A stretch of DNA of 64,000 bases from Fulvivirga marina (GCF_016775155.1 NZ_JAEUGD010000066.1:1073202-1137201); one strand, 5' to 3'; shown: positions 37,395 to 47,751, counted from the first letter of the stretch. Translations and numbers: made by a program. The notes: generated by a model not told the origin, from the sequence alone.

Positions 37395-37922
37395 ATGATT
37401 TACTATAAGGAGGAACAGCCTTTTGAAACCGTTAAACTGTGGATCATCCTGATGACATTATCGCTTTTAACCGTTATTGTAATATTTTCGTCTCCTTATA
37501 GGATACTTCAAGCCAGCCAGACAGGTAGCACACTTCCTGATGAACTGCTGATAGTCATAGCCACCCTGGCATTTTTAATAGTAGCTTTTGCTGATAGGGC
37601 TTCTGCTATCTGGCAAACTTCAGGTGGAGATAAAGAGCAGGCATACCCTTTACCGGTTTCCTCTATTTATGTTATTTATGTGGAAGGGAAAAGCCATAAA
37701 ACGGGAGAATATTCAGGACTATGAAATAAGGAAATACAACTCCAGAAAAGAGTATAAAGGACATGGTTATCGCATAATAGCAAAGCATTGACCGAATCGG
37801 GTAATACAGGTTTACAACTGACACTTTATAGCGGAAAAAAGCTACTTTTGGGCACACAAAAACCTGGCAAATTTAAAAAGATCATGGACCAGTTAATGAA
37901 AAAGGGAACAGATCATGGCTAA
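37395..37922 (+). pseudogene. Membrane protein gene of the SPFH operon, interrupted by two frameshifts
   Basis: Three consecutive reading frames together make one plausible protein of about 175 residues. Frame 0 from the ATG at 37395 encodes MIYYKEEQPFETVKLWIILM and two membrane spans up to about 37580. Frame +1 (about 37585-37775) continues with LQVEIKSRHTLYRFPLF and DYEIRKYNSRKEYKGHGYRI. Frame 0 then resumes with SKALTESGNTGLQLTLYSGKKLLLGTQKP to the stop at 37920-37922. The pieces match the order of a protein commonly encoded after SPFH genes in this phylum (family memory). As written, translation from the first ATG stops at 37724. Two compensating indels could be real decay or sequencing error. 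It overlaps the Arc-type gene by 8 bases. Confidence 0.72.
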
Positions 37923-38085
37923 GAAAAAGCCTTTCGTATTACGTATAGACCCTGACCTGCTTGAAGGGGTTGAAAAATGGGCGGCAGATGAATTCCGTAG
38001 TACAAACGGACAACTGGAGTGGATTATCCATAATGCACTGAAGAATGCCGGACGTCTCAAGAAAAGTGGTAAAAGTGGTAATTAA
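37915..38085 (+). CDS. Arc-family ribbon-helix-helix DNA-binding protein
   Basis: A 56-residue protein: MAKKKPFVLRIDPDLLEGVE, then KWAADEFRSTNGQLEWIIHNALKNAGR and a Gly/Ser/Lys tail. The KPFVLRIDPDLLEGVEKWAADEFRSTNGQLEWII segment fits the Arc/MetJ ribbon-helix-helix fold (strand FVLRI, then two helices). It overlaps the 3' end of the frameshifted membrane gene by 8 bases and so belongs to the SPFH operon. It may regulate that operon, but this is inference. Confidence 0.82.
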   Translation: MAKKKPFVLRIDPDLLEGVEKWAADEFRSTNGQLEWIIHNALKNAGRLKKSGKSGN

Positions 38086-38088
38086 TTC

Positions 38089-38096
38089 TATTTTTG
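38089..38096 (+). promoter_or_regulatory. Predicted -7 box for the 38114 gene
   Basis: TATTTTTG fits TAnnTTTG. Transcription would start near 38103, which supports the ATG at 38114 over the upstream in-frame ATG at 38045. No convincing -33 box was found. Confidence 0.4.
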
Positions 38097-38113
38097 TGAC
38101 AAAAATAAAGCTT

Positions 38114-38911
38114 ATGAAAAAAGGTATTGCGGCTGTCTTATGTCTGCTTTCTTTCTGGTGTTATGGACAAACTGATTATGTTGTAACTACCCATAGGGAC
38201 ACCATCCAGGGCGAAGTACAAATATTGCTACCCTCGGAGAGATATGAAGAGGTAACTATCAAAACCGAAGATGCCACCAGGAGATTCAAAGCTTATCAAT
38301 TTTTAGAGGTAGGCAAAGATAGCTTGATATATCGCTCTGTTAAATTTGGTGAGATATACAAAATCATGCAGTTAGAAGTAGAAGGTTATCTGAGCCTGCT
38401 ATCATTCCGTTCTGATGGCAATTACTCTTTCGGGTCAAAGTACCTGCTAAAAAAGACTGGTGACGGTATTGAAGTACCCACTCTACTTTTTAAAAAAATA
38501 ATGTCCGACTTCCTATCAGACTGTAATGAAGTCGAAAAGAAAATAGAGAATAAAACATACAAGAGAAGTGATATTGATGCAGTTGTTACTCATTACAACA
38601 ACTGCATTCAAGTTCAAACGCAGGACTTGTATGCTGACACCTCCTCAAAAAAGAAGGTAGAACCTACAGTAATATCAGAAGTTAGTCCTGCTGGCGCCAA
38701 ACTGGCCGATATAAAGAAAAAGCTACAAACCATCAGATCTGCCGAAGCACCCGAGTTAATGGTACTTTTAAATGATATTGAATCAAAACTTACCAATCAT
38801 CGAACTGTGCCTCCATATATGATCGCAGCTTTACGAGAGCAGGGTGCTAAACTCAGTGACATCAATACTGACATAACTGAATTAATTGAACTTATCAACC
38901 AGCAAGACTGA
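38114..38911 (+). CDS. Secreted protein of unknown function
   Basis: A 265-residue protein with a clear signal peptide (MKKGIAAVLCLLSFWCYGQT) followed by a basic-acidic domain beginning DYVVTTHRDTIQGEVQI, which resembles the small beta-rich domains often seen after signal peptides in Cytophagales. A helical C-terminal third (DIKKKLQTIRSAEAPELMVLLNDIESKL) ends it. ATG 38114 was chosen because it places the signal peptide at the N-terminus; an in-frame ATG at 38045 would add a non-signal extension overlapping the Arc-type gene. No family is recognised. The alpha/beta hydrolase gene follows after 2 bases, so they share an operon. Confidence 0.75.
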   Translation: MKKGIAAVLCLLSFWCYGQTDYVVTTHRDTIQGEVQILLPSERYEEVTIKTEDATRRFKAYQFLEVGKDSLIYRSVKFGEIYKIMQLEVEGYLSLLSFRSDGNYSFGSKYLLKKTGDGIEVPTLLFKKIMSDFLSDCNEVEKKIENKTYKRSDIDAVVTHYNNCIQVQTQDLYADTSSKKKVEPTVISEVSPAGAKLADIKKKLQTIRSAEAPELMVLLNDIESKLTNHRTVPPYMIAALREQGAKLSDINTDITELIELINQQD

Positions 38912-38913
38912 TT

Positions 38914-39603
38914 ATGTCTCAAACCATTCTTATTCTTCACGGAGCCTTAGGCAGTAAAGAACAGCTGCTCCCTGTTACAGAAGCTTTAGGCTCTGCGTTT
39001 AATACCAAAAGCATATCTTTTTCAGGACACGGAGGAGTTCCATTCGATGGTACTTTTGATATTAACGGTTTTACAGAAGAGGTGTTGACCTTCATGGCTA
39101 CCGAAAACCTGGAAAAGGTTGATATTTTTGGTTATAGCATGGGAGGGTATGTGGCCTTGAATCTAGCCCTTAAGCATCCTGAAAAGGTTGGTAAAATATA
39201 TACCTTAGGCACAAAGCTTGAGTGGTCACAGGACATAGCGCAAAAAGAGATCAAATTGCTGGATGCTGAAAAAATTGAGGAGAAGGCACCTGCCTTTGCC
39301 AAAACACTTAATGACCGCCACGCTCCTACTGACTGGAAAGAAGTACTTCAAAAAACATCTCAAATGATGATCTCCCTTGGTGATGGTGCTGCATTAAGTC
39401 TAGAAGAGTTCAAAAACATATCACACCAGGTAATTGTAGGCATTGGAGATGAAGATAACATGGTAACTATTGAAGAGTCCGAAAAAGTTGCTAACCTTTT
39501 GCCTCAGGGTTCACTACAAATTTTCAAGGGGTTCAAACATCCTATCGAACAGATAGATGTAGCTCTGCTAACGGCCAAAATCACAAGCTTCATGCAGGGG
39601 TAG
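38914..39603 (+). CDS. Alpha/beta-hydrolase fold protein
   Basis: A 229-residue hydrolase-fold protein: oxyanion-hole segment LILHGALGS (residues 6-14), nucleophile elbow GYSMGGY with Ser75, acid in a GIGDEDNMV turn and a catalytic His in GFKHPIEQ. It has no signal peptide. Its length is typical of the small esterase/MenH-like group, and the substrate cannot be assigned. It lies 2 bases after the secreted-protein gene and 120 bases before leuS, which has its own promoter-like box. Confidence 0.86.
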   Translation: MSQTILILHGALGSKEQLLPVTEALGSAFNTKSISFSGHGGVPFDGTFDINGFTEEVLTFMATENLEKVDIFGYSMGGYVALNLALKHPEKVGKIYTLGTKLEWSQDIAQKEIKLLDAEKIEEKAPAFAKTLNDRHAPTDWKEVLQKTSQMMISLGDGAALSLEEFKNISHQVIVGIGDEDNMVTIEESEKVANLLPQGSLQIFKGFKHPIEQIDVALLTAKITSFMQG

Positions 39604-39692
39604 AAATCAGCGACTCTCGCTAGCTGCGATTTATGAGCTTTTCTGACTACCAACTTTTTCATCATCATGTCCCAAATTGATGATAAATCTGT

Positions 39693-39700
39693 TAATTTTG
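39693..39700 (+). promoter_or_regulatory. Predicted -7 box for leuS
   Basis: TAATTTTG fits the TAnnTTTG consensus and lies 25 bases upstream of the leuS ATG at 39726. The -33 element is not convincing. Confidence 0.4.
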
Positions 39701-39725
39701 AGCCTTTAATAAAGGTAGACAAACA

Positions 39726-42656
39726 ATGGCAGAATACAATTTCAACGAGATTGAAAAGAAATGGCAAAAATACTGGGCGGATAATGAAAGCTACAAGGCT
39801 GAAATAGACCCTTCCAAACCTAAGTTTTATGCACTGGATATGTTTCCGTACCCTTCAGGGGCCGGTCTGCATGTAGGTCATCCACTGGGATATATTGCCT
39901 CCGATATCGTTTCGCGTTTCAAGAAACTCAAGGGCTTCAATGTACTGCACCCTATGGGTTTTGATGCATTCGGGTTGCCTGCAGAGCAATATGCCATCCA
40001 GACGGGACAGCACCCCGCCATTACTACCGAACAGAACATTACGAGATATAAAGAGCAGCTTAAGAATATTGGGTTTAGCTTCGACTGGGACAAAGAGGTA
40101 CAAACTTCGGATCCGAAGTTTTATCAATGGACCCAGTGGATCTTTATGCAGCTTTTCAATAGTTGGTATAACAAAAAGACCGACAAAGCAGAGCCTATCT
40201 CAGAGTTGATCGCTTCTTTTGAAAAAGAAGGAAACACCAAAGTTGAAGCTACATGCGATGAAAAAACTCCTCTTTTCAGTGCTCAGGTATGGGCTGAGTA
40301 TGATGAAAAACAACAGCAGCAAATACTGCTGAACTACAGACTAGCCTATCTGGCAGACACTACGGTAAACTGGTGTCCTGCTTTAGGTACCGTGCTCTCC
40401 AATGATGAGGTAAAAGATGGATACTCAGAAAGAGGCGGGCATCCGGTAATCAGGAAAAACATGATGCAGTGGATGATGCGTATCACCGCATATGCCGAAA
40501 GGTTATTGCAAGGCCTGGAGACTATCGACTGGCCCGAACCCCTCAAGGAGATGCAACGCAACTGGATAGGAAAATCCATTGGTGCTGAGCTAGACTTCCA
40601 TGTAGAGGATAAAGGTGTTGACATCCGTGTGTTCACTACCCGTATTGATACAGTTTATGGAGTTACCTATCTCGCCATTGCTCCTGAAAGTGACCTGGTC
40701 AATCAATTAGTTACGGAAGATCAGAAGGCTGAAATCACATCATACATAGACGTAGCTAAAAACAGGTCTGAACGTGACAGGATGACTGATGTAAAACATA
40801 TTACAGGAGCCTTTACAGGGTCTTACGCTACGCATCCATTCAGTGGCGAAAAAATACCTGTCTGGGTAGCTGACTATGTTTTAGCAGGTTATGGAACCGG
40901 CGCAGTAATGGCCGTACCTGCAGGAGACCAAAGAGATTATGACTTTGCCAAGCATTTTGATCTTCCCATTATACCCATCAACGAATCAGCAAACATCGAA
41001 AAAGCGGCTGACCCTACTAAAGAAGGTAAGGTTATTAACTCCGACTTCCTGAACGGCCTCACTCCTATTGAAGCCATCAAAAAAGGGGTGGAAGAACTTG
41101 AAAAAAGAGGTATTGGTAAAGGTAAGATCAACTACAGAATGCGTGATGCCATATTTACACGCCAAAGATATTGGGGCGAACCTCTTCCGGTTTATTATAA
41201 AGATGGCTTGCCTTATTTGATGGATGAATCCGAATTACCACTGGTATTGCCAGAAGTGGATAAATATCTACCTACAGAAGATGGTGCACCTCCACTTGGA
41301 AGAGCTGAAAAATGGGAAACCAAAGAGGGTCACCCTATAGAATTAAGCACTATGCCAGGCTGGGCAGGTTCAAGCTGGTATTTCTTCCGCTACATGGATG
41401 CTCATAACGACAAGGAGTTTGTAAGCAAGGAAGCTCAACAATACTGGGAAAATGTAGACTTATACATTGGTGGATCAGAGCATGCTACCGGCCACTTGTT
41501 ATATTCCCGCTTCTGGAATAAGTTCCTTTATGACATGGGACTTATCACGGTTAAAGAGCCTTTCAAAAAGCTGATAAACCAGGGAATGATCCAGGGAAGA
41601 TCTAACTTTGTGTACAGGCTCACACTCACCTATACTATGTCATCAGAGTTGGAATCGGCTGACAACCCTGAGATTTTCTTATCAAAAGGTATAGTCGACC
41701 GAGTTAAGAAATCCAACATAACAAAAGCTGAGACTGAAATTATTCACAGGCTTATCACTGAAGGCATCGAAAAACATAACGAAAAGCATGGAACTGACTT
41801 TGCTCCCAAAGAAATTAACTTCAATACGATAACCCCTATTCACGTTGACGTAAATATCGTTAACAATGACTTATTGAATATTGATAAGTTTAGAAAATGG
41901 AGAGCCCCATATGAGGATGCTATAATTATTACAGAACCTGACCATAATTATATGTGTGGGCACGAGGTTGAAAAAATGTCCAAGTCCAAATACAACGTTG
42001 TTAACCCAGATGACATTATAGAAAGATATGGAGCAGATACTTTAAGACTTTATGAGATGTTCCTCGGGCCCTTGGAGCAATTTAAGCCATGGAACACGAA
42101 TGGTATAGATGGCGTATTTAAGTTTTTAAGAAAGCTTTGGAATCTTTTCCACAACAATAATGATAGCTTCGAAGTATCCGATGCTGAGCCTACAAAAGAG
42201 GAATTAAAAGTACTACACAAAACGATCAAAAAAGCACAAGAGGATATCGAACGGTACTCCTTCAATACTTCTGTCAGTGAATTTATGATCTGTGTAAATG
42301 AGCTTTCCACTTTGAAGTGTAACAAGAGAGCTATCCTGGAACAATTGATTATAGTGGTAGCACCATACGCTCCACATATAGCTGAGGAGTTATGGCATAA
42401 ATTAGGCCATGAAACCAGCATTACGGTTGCCGCATACCCTATGTATGATGAAAATTACCTGACCGAAAGCCAACATGAGTATCCGGTTTCCGTTAATGGT
42501 AAGATGAGAGCCAAAATGAGTTTCCCTACAGATATGCCACGCGAGGACATTGAGAAGCAGGTATTGGCATCTGAAGCAATTCAGAAATGGCTTGAAGGAA
42601 AATCTCCTAAGAAGGTAATCGTTGTGCCTAAGAAAATTGTAAATGTCGTCATTTGA
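39726..42656 (+). CDS. leuS: Leucyl-tRNA synthetase
   Basis: This enzyme charges tRNA-Leu. It has 976 residues with the class I signatures HVGHPLG (about 50-56) and KMSKS, the latter just after MCGHEVE in the C-terminal third. The editing domain lies between ([19 protein letters not shown]) and anticodon-binding helices end the protein. It is longer than E. coli LeuS (860). Part of the excess is a region after QGRSNFVYR (starting near residue 620), about 45 residues that are not present in some relatives from memory. The next gene starts right after the stop. Confidence 0.96.
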   Translation: MAEYNFNEIEKKWQKYWADNESYKAEIDPSKPKFYALDMFPYPSGAGLHVGHPLGYIASDIVSRFKKLKGFNVLHPMGFDAFGLPAEQYAIQTGQHPAITTEQNITRYKEQLKNIGFSFDWDKEVQTSDPKFYQWTQWIFMQLFNSWYNKKTDKAEPISELIASFEKEGNTKVEATCDEKTPLFSAQVWAEYDEKQQQQILLNYRLAYLADTTVNWCPALGTVLSNDEVKDGYSERGGHPVIRKNMMQWMMRITAYAERLLQGLETIDWPEPLKEMQRNWIGKSIGAELDFHVEDKGVDIRVFTTRIDTVYGVTYLAIAPESDLVNQLVTEDQKAEITSYIDVAKNRSERDRMTDVKHITGAFTGSYATHPFSGEKIPVWVADYVLAGYGTGAVMAVPAGDQRDYDFAKHFDLPIIPINESANIEKAADPTKEGKVINSDFLNGLTPIEAIKKGVEELEKRGIGKGKINYRMRDAIFTRQRYWGEPLPVYYKDGLPYLMDESELPLVLPEVDKYLPTEDGAPPLGRAEKWETKEGHPIELSTMPGWAGSSWYFFRYMDAHNDKEFVSKEAQQYWENVDLYIGGSEHATGHLLYSRFWNKFLYDMGLITVKEPFKKLINQGMIQGRSNFVYRLTLTYTMSSELESADNPEIFLSKGIVDRVKKSNITKAETEIIHRLITEGIEKHNEKHGTDFAPKEINFNTITPIHVDVNIVNNDLLNIDKFRKWRAPYEDAIIITEPDHNYMCGHEVEKMSKSKYNVVNPDDIIERYGADTLRLYEMFLGPLEQFKPWNTNGIDGVFKFLRKLWNLFHNNNDSFEVSDAEPTKEELKVLHKTIKKAQEDIERYSFNTSVSEFMICVNELSTLKCNKRAILEQLIIVVAPYAPHIAEELWHKLGHETSITVAAYPMYDENYLTESQHEYPVSVNGKMRAKMSFPTDMPREDIEKQVLASEAIQKWLEGKSPKKVIVVPKKIVNVVI

Positions 42657-42658
42657 TC

Positions 42659-43411
42659 ATGAACAAGAAGTTTACTTTAATTTTTGCTATTGCTGCCTGT
42701 GCTTTCAGTGCAGCAATGGCTCAAGACTACCCCTACTACGATAAGAACTGGAAAGATTCTGTTCAGGAAGAAAGCGTACAAAAAAAGGAAAAAGAAATTG
42801 AAGTACTTCAACCTGAAAAGCCGCAATCTAGACTAGATGAAGCAGGCACCATCCGCGCAGCAATAAACATAGGTGTGGGGGTTATGGACTCCCCGGAGAT
42901 CAACAACTATATCAGAGACGACCTTGCCAACCGCAGTATTACACTGTTAAGTGGCAGCCCTGATATGAACTCCGTCTTTATGATCGGTGGTCAGGTAAGC
43001 TATGCTGTGCGCCCCCGATTACAAGTCAAAGGTATCTTTGACTTTGCCATTGGAATAAGTTCGACCGAGCTGGTGAATCAATATTCATATCAAAACGATT
43101 ACATAAACTACACTGCCACTAGGATATCCGCCGGTGCGGGAGCCAATTACTTTTTTGGCCAAAGAAAAGTAAGTCCTTATGTTGGCTTAGCCTTACTGTA
43201 TCATACATTAGCATTTGAAGGCTTTAAAGGAGGTACAGTTGGTCCCAGAGGTGAAGCCGGAGCAACATTTAATTTTAGCAACAAGTTTAAAATGGAAGCA
43301 TTCCTTCAGGCTGATGTAGCTGAAACTAAGGCTAAAAACCTGGGGCAAAGCATGACCATTGATTTCAGTACTTTAAACCTCGGGGCACGGTTCCTGTTTA
43401 GGCTAAACTAA
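42659..43411 (+). CDS. Outer-membrane beta-barrel-like protein
   Basis: A 250-residue protein with a signal peptide (MNKKFTLIFAIAACAFSAAMAQ), a Lys/Glu-rich linker (about 32-50) and a beta-rich body (IRAAINIGVGVMDSP, VSYAVRPRLQVKGIFDFAIGIS, ISAGAGANYFFGQRKVSPYVGLALLYH) ending in LGARFLFRLN, an aromatic-terminated strand usual for small outer-membrane barrels. The function is unknown. The start ATG 42659 lies 2 bases after the leuS stop; a TTG two codons earlier is possible. It is probably co-transcribed with leuS. Confidence 0.78.
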   Translation: MNKKFTLIFAIAACAFSAAMAQDYPYYDKNWKDSVQEESVQKKEKEIEVLQPEKPQSRLDEAGTIRAAINIGVGVMDSPEINNYIRDDLANRSITLLSGSPDMNSVFMIGGQVSYAVRPRLQVKGIFDFAIGISSTELVNQYSYQNDYINYTATRISAGAGANYFFGQRKVSPYVGLALLYHTLAFEGFKGGTVGPRGEAGATFNFSNKFKMEAFLQADVAETKAKNLGQSMTIDFSTLNLGARFLFRLN

Positions 43412-43413
43412 GC

Positions 43414-44307
43414 CTATTTCTTTCTGCTTACCAGAATAATACCGCCAATGACAACAATTGCCCCTACTACCTGCAAGTAGGAAAGTCTTTCATCCAAAAA
43501 GATATTAGCCAGCACAATCGTTGAGATCGGTCCAAGACTTCCAATGATCGAAAAGTTAGGAGCCCCCAAATGCTTTATAGCATAGGAGATCATATATGAT
43601 GGTATTACTGTAGATATCATGGCCATTAAAAACCCTAACCAGTAAACCTCTGACGGATATGACAAAAGATTATCATTGGAGGTAACGGCATAGTGTATAA
43701 CCACACATACACAGGAAATAATCATAGCATATGAAGTGAATACTACAACGCCAAACTTCGGAATAAGGTACCCGCTACCTACAAGATAGGATGCATAGGT
43801 AAATGCACTCATAAAAACCAACACCCCTCCTAGCAAAACATTCTCATCTCCGGCCACCCCCAGTTCTTCACTAAAGGTGATAAAAACACCGGCATATGAA
43901 AGCAATATAGCCATTATCTGAACCCGAGTAGGCGCCTTTTTAAAGAAAATCCAAGTAATAAGTATTACCAGCGTAGGGTAGACAAAAAGTATGATCCGCT
44001 CCAGGCTGGCCTTAACATATTGCAGCCCCAGAAAATCAAATAAACTGGCCAGGTAGTAACCTATGATACCAAAAGCTATCAACCACAGATAGTCTTTACC
44101 TTTAATTTGTTCGGGCGAAGAGGGCTTCCTGATCAATGCAATAATGACATAAACCGGAAAGGCGAAAGACATTCTCAGCAAAAGCAGCGATACTGCGGGC
44201 ACCTCATATACATAGGCCAGCTTCACGATTACAGCCTTAGCCGAAAAGAATATGATCCCCACTACAGCTACAATAACCGCGACTAACTGAGCTTTAGATA
44301 ACTTCAT
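43414..44307 (-). CDS. EamA/DMT-family transporter
   Basis: A 297-residue inner-membrane protein with ten hydrophobic segments in two EamA repeats, visible in YLASLFDFLGLQYVKASLERIILFVYPTLVILITWIFF and APNFSIIGSLGPISTIVLANIFLDERLSYLQVVGAIVVIGGIILV. DMT carriers export metabolites or amino acids; the substrate is not predictable here. It is convergent with the preceding beta-barrel gene, 2 bases apart. Confidence 0.9.
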   Translation of the reverse strand: MKLSKAQLVAVIVAVVGIIFFSAKAVIVKLAYVYEVPAVSLLLLRMSFAFPVYVIIALIRKPSSPEQIKGKDYLWLIAFGIIGYYLASLFDFLGLQYVKASLERIILFVYPTLVILITWIFFKKAPTRVQIMAILLSYAGVFITFSEELGVAGDENVLLGGVLVFMSAFTYASYLVGSGYLIPKFGVVVFTSYAMIISCVCVVIHYAVTSNDNLLSYPSEVYWLGFLMAMISTVIPSYMISYAIKHLGAPNFSIIGSLGPISTIVLANIFLDERLSYLQVVGAIVVIGGIILVSRKK

Positions 44308-44399
44308 ATGAATTTGACGACTGGAATTCGTGCGAAATTGAGTTTTTAATTACTAAATAGGAAATTAGAAAAAGTAAACTTTATGATAACATCAACGGA

Positions 44400-44430
44400 T
44401 TTGTTCAAAATAAAATAAAATCTATTTTTG
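44400..44430 (+). promoter_or_regulatory. Predicted Bacteroidota promoter of the T9SS cargo gene
   Basis: TTTG at 44400-44403 and TATTTTTG at 44423-44430 match the -33 (TTTG) and -7 (TAnnTTTG) elements with a spacer of exactly 19 bases, the preferred value. Transcription would start near 44437, leaving a leader of about 96 bases before the ATG at 44533. Confidence 0.62.
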
Positions 44431-44532
44431 TTGTTATACAAATAATTGTTTTATCCCAATAACTATCATTTCCAGGACTTACTTTTTCCCCTTAAAAGTA
44501 TTATCCACTGACTATAATCTTAAGCACTAATT

Positions 44533-47500
44533 ATGAACAAACTTTTACCTACTTTATTTTTTTTATTACTCTTTTTTCAACTTAAAGCACAACAACTTCC
44601 CTACAACCCGGCAAAAGAAGGCCTTCATGATAAACCCAACATTTCAAAAACCGGAATACCAGGTAATTCCAGAGAGGCACAGGAGAGCACCTTTGGTACC
44701 CCGCCATCAGTAAAATCTGTAAGCACTCCTGGTGGAAGCGGAGGAGCATCTGGCAGGTATATCATCACAGATGCTTCCAACAACGTATACATTATTGGCA
44801 AGTACAGCAATGAAGTTAAACTGGATGTCACCACCCTAACCGGAAGTGCTTATAAATCCTATTTTCTAGCCAGGTATAATACAGACGGCAGCCTGACCAG
44901 CTCAATTAATTTAATCGATGGGCCTGATGCCGATATAAGTGTGGAAAGTGCAGAACCTTTTCTTACCGGGTTTGTAACAAGTGGAACTTTAGAGGATGGC
45001 ACCTACGATTTCGGAAATCAATCAGTCACAATTACAGGTATAAAAGCCTTCATAGCCTATTTTAATTTTGACGGTTCTGTTAATTGGGTGAAAACGTTTG
45101 ACAATGATCTTAGCCGATCGAATCATTCAGTGGCTCCAATAGCTGTAAGGAATGACTCCATTTTTGCCAGCTTCAACCATGCGGAAGTATCCCTCCTCAA
45201 CAGCTCAGGAAACAACATCAAAACTTACTACTTCACGACCATGGAAGTACTTGACCTTAAAGTTCATGGAGACGCTCTCATCATAGGGGGCCAATTTTTC
45301 AATGAAATGAGCATCGATGACATTACTCTGTTGTCAGAAGCAACCTTTGAAACGGCTTTCGTTGGTTCTATTGCCATTGCCGACGGATCAGCCAACTGGG
45401 CCTATGAGGCTGGAGAAAACCCAACCTGGCAATCTGCTGTGAATAAAATTGCTATCGCTCAGGACAATTCAATAATTGTTAGCGGTGGCTTCAAAGGTGG
45501 TGCCTCGTGGGGAGATTATAGCTATGGCGGTACAGGAAGCTTTATCACTCATATTACAGCACAAGGGGGTATTGACACCACATTTACCCAGTCTGCTGAT
45601 TATTATTACTTCTCCCGAGGTTTCAATTGCTTAATAACTACAACTGACTCTGTCCTGTTTGCCATGGATAATTCCCTAATGATCAATCAGACGGACAATG
45701 GTTTTAACGAACATGTCGACCGACCGCTATTTTCCGAGGAGCATACTGGTGGCATTGAAGCAGGCGTATATAAAAATGGAAAGATTTACCTTACAGGCAC
45801 CTTGGATAACAACATGTTTTTAATGACCTTAACGGAAGATCCTCTCACGATTGCATCAACCTTCCAAAGTGGAGGAAGTTCAGGTACTTTTCAGGTTAGG
45901 TCTCTTGAGCCCGGCAATAGTCAGAGTACACTTATTCTTGGGACATTGTATGGAAAAGCAGATCTGTATGGGGAAACTTTAACAGCCAATGAAGCCCTTG
46001 TTTTAGCAAAAAAGGATTACAATAATCAAATAGAATGGGTAAACACCATTCATAATACAAATGGTTCTAAGGGAATAAGCAACGATCTGGCTATAGACAA
46101 AAGCAGCAATAGTACCGTAATAACAGGTGAAGCAACGGGTGAGGTTACTATCAACGGAGTAACTTACCCTGAGCTACAAGACAACTTCGTAGGAAAATTC
46201 ACGGAAACTGGTACAGTTGAATGGGTGATTAACATCCCTATGACAGAAACCCATACAGTATCGGTCGACGGCGAAGGTTCCATATATGTCAGTGGCTCAT
46301 TTTCAGAGTCGGTAGAACTTGGTGGCACAACCTATACCCCTACCCTGGGAGTAAGTGGTTTCATTGCAAAGTATAATGACAAGGGGCAATTTCAATGGCT
46401 CAAACAACTCGATGCCGATGGAGTCTACCTCGTGAGTGCAAATGCCTCCGCACAAACCATTTCATTTTCGGCCGAAATGATTGGTACATCCGTTTCTTTT
46501 TCGGGTACCGATTACCCAATAGGCCAGGCACATGGAAAGAATTTACTTGGTAGCCTTTCTCCTGAAGGCATTGTTAATTGGGCATTTACTTATGGTGCAG
46601 ATGCTGAACCTGATGACGAGTATGATTATATCGCTGACTACTGCTGGGCCACAACTATAGATGTTGATCATAATGGCAACACTTTTGTAAGTGGAATAAC
46701 CGGAAGAAGTAACATTTTTGGAGACACCTCATTGTACAGCCCATTCAGATACAACCATTTTTCACTTAAGGTAGATACTAATGGCGATGTAAACTGGGCC
46801 AGAATAATAAAAACAGGAGAAAGACTTGCCCTTAACTATAATGAAGCAGGGCTGGATAAAAATGGTAATTACTACCTTTATGGAGCTGCTGCAGATTCGG
46901 TTGAGTTCAACGACAATGTTAAATTTAAAGCAGCTACTTCAGGCAGCTATGGGGCTTATGTAGCGCAAATTGATGCCGCAGGAGATCTTGCCTGGGTTTA
47001 CTATTTTGATGCAGGAAGTATGAACACCAGCGGTGTTGCTATACATGGTGAAAACGCCTTTGAAATTGCAGGTAAAGCCTCTCCATATATTGAACTGGAT
47101 CAGACTTACAATACATATTACGGTTCAAGCTTTATTATTGGTTTTTGTGAACTGGAGCAAGCCCCCGTTGCAACAGGAAATGTGGAGGTACTCAACACAG
47201 ATACAACAACTTACCAGATAGACTTATCGACAAGCTCACAGGTCAACTGGATATTAGAACCCACGAGTGCAGGCAAGGTCCTTGATTCAGGAAATGAAAC
47301 GCGCATAGCATGGAGCGACTCCTTCTCTGGCGAAGCTAAACTTTCTGTTAACATTGATAATTTTTGCGGCACATCATCTGCCAGACCTGTTCTTACTATC
47401 AATGTTAGCGGCCTGACTTCTGGACTGAATAATAAAGTTATTGAAAGTCTACAGGCATTCCCCAACCCTGTTGATGAACAACTAACCCTGAAGATCAAAA

Positions 47501-47691
47501 ATGATGAACTTAAAAAGTTGGACATTGCCATTTATGACCTGCTTGGTAAAAAACACTTGTTACTGGAAGAAGGTAATAATAATGCCAACATCAACAAAAC
47601 TTACAACCTGAGTAATCTGGCCAAAGGGACTTACATCCTGCTGATTAAGGATGGGCAAGTTTCAGAGTCTAGGTTGATATTTAAGCAATAA
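44533..47691 (+). CDS. Large secreted T9SS cargo protein
   Basis: A 1052-residue protein with a signal peptide (MNKLLPTLFFLLLFFQLKAQ), a long body of repeated beta-strand modules of SBBP/beta-propeller type (for example KSYFLARYNTDGSL, KAFIAYFNFDGSVNWVKTF, GFIAKYNDKGQFQWLKQL and YGAYVAQIDAAGDLAWVYYF) and a C-terminal type A T9SS sorting domain (about residues 975-1052, FPNPVDEQLTLKI through KGTYILLIKDG). It should be exported through the type IX secretion system and attached to the surface. The ligand or activity is unknown. It has its own promoter and terminator. Confidence 0.88.
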   Translation: MNKLLPTLFFLLLFFQLKAQQLPYNPAKEGLHDKPNISKTGIPGNSREAQESTFGTPPSVKSVSTPGGSGGASGRYIITDASNNVYIIGKYSNEVKLDVTTLTGSAYKSYFLARYNTDGSLTSSINLIDGPDADISVESAEPFLTGFVTSGTLEDGTYDFGNQSVTITGIKAFIAYFNFDGSVNWVKTFDNDLSRSNHSVAPIAVRNDSIFASFNHAEVSLLNSSGNNIKTYYFTTMEVLDLKVHGDALIIGGQFFNEMSIDDITLLSEATFETAFVGSIAIADGSANWAYEAGENPTWQSAVNKIAIAQDNSIIVSGGFKGGASWGDYSYGGTGSFITHITAQGGIDTTFTQSADYYYFSRGFNCLITTTDSVLFAMDNSLMINQTDNGFNEHVDRPLFSEEHTGGIEAGVYKNGKIYLTGTLDNNMFLMTLTEDPLTIASTFQSGGSSGTFQVRSLEPGNSQSTLILGTLYGKADLYGETLTANEALVLAKKDYNNQIEWVNTIHNTNGSKGISNDLAIDKSSNSTVITGEATGEVTINGVTYPELQDNFVGKFTETGTVEWVINIPMTETHTVSVDGEGSIYVSGSFSESVELGGTTYTPTLGVSGFIAKYNDKGQFQWLKQLDADGVYLVSANASAQTISFSAEMIGTSVSFSGTDYPIGQAHGKNLLGSLSPEGIVNWAFTYGADAEPDDEYDYIADYCWATTIDVDHNGNTFVSGITGRSNIFGDTSLYSPFRYNHFSLKVDTNGDVNWARIIKTGERLALNYNEAGLDKNGNYYLYGAAADSVEFNDNVKFKAATSGSYGAYVAQIDAAGDLAWVYYFDAGSMNTSGVAIHGENAFEIAGKASPYIELDQTYNTYYGSSFIIGFCELEQAPVATGNVEVLNTDTTTYQIDLSTSSQVNWILEPTSAGKVLDSGNETRIAWSDSFSGEAKLSVNIDNFCGTSSARPVLTINVSGLTSGLNNKVIESLQAFPNPVDEQLTLKIKNDELKKLDIAIYDLLGKKHLLLEEGNNNANINKTYNLSNLAKGTYILLIKDGQVSESRLIFKQ

Positions 47692-47692
47692 C

Positions 47693-47733
47693 ATAAAAAG
47701 GCTATCACAATATTCTTGTGATAGCCTTTTTAT
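47693..47733. terminator. Bidirectional terminator after the T9SS cargo gene
   Basis: The 18-bp arms ATAAAAAGGCTATCACAA (47693-47710) and TTGTGATAGCCTTTTTAT (47716-47733) pair perfectly across a 5-base loop. It lies between the cargo gene and the convergent permease gene. It shares the stem core GGCTATCA with the terminator at 35468-35506. Confidence 0.88.
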
Positions 47734-47751
47734 CTCTTAACTTGAATTTAA

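Noticed and set aside
39855..40636. Minus-strand frames opposite leuS
   Set aside because: They lie inside a clear leucyl-tRNA synthetase gene and show no protein-family features.
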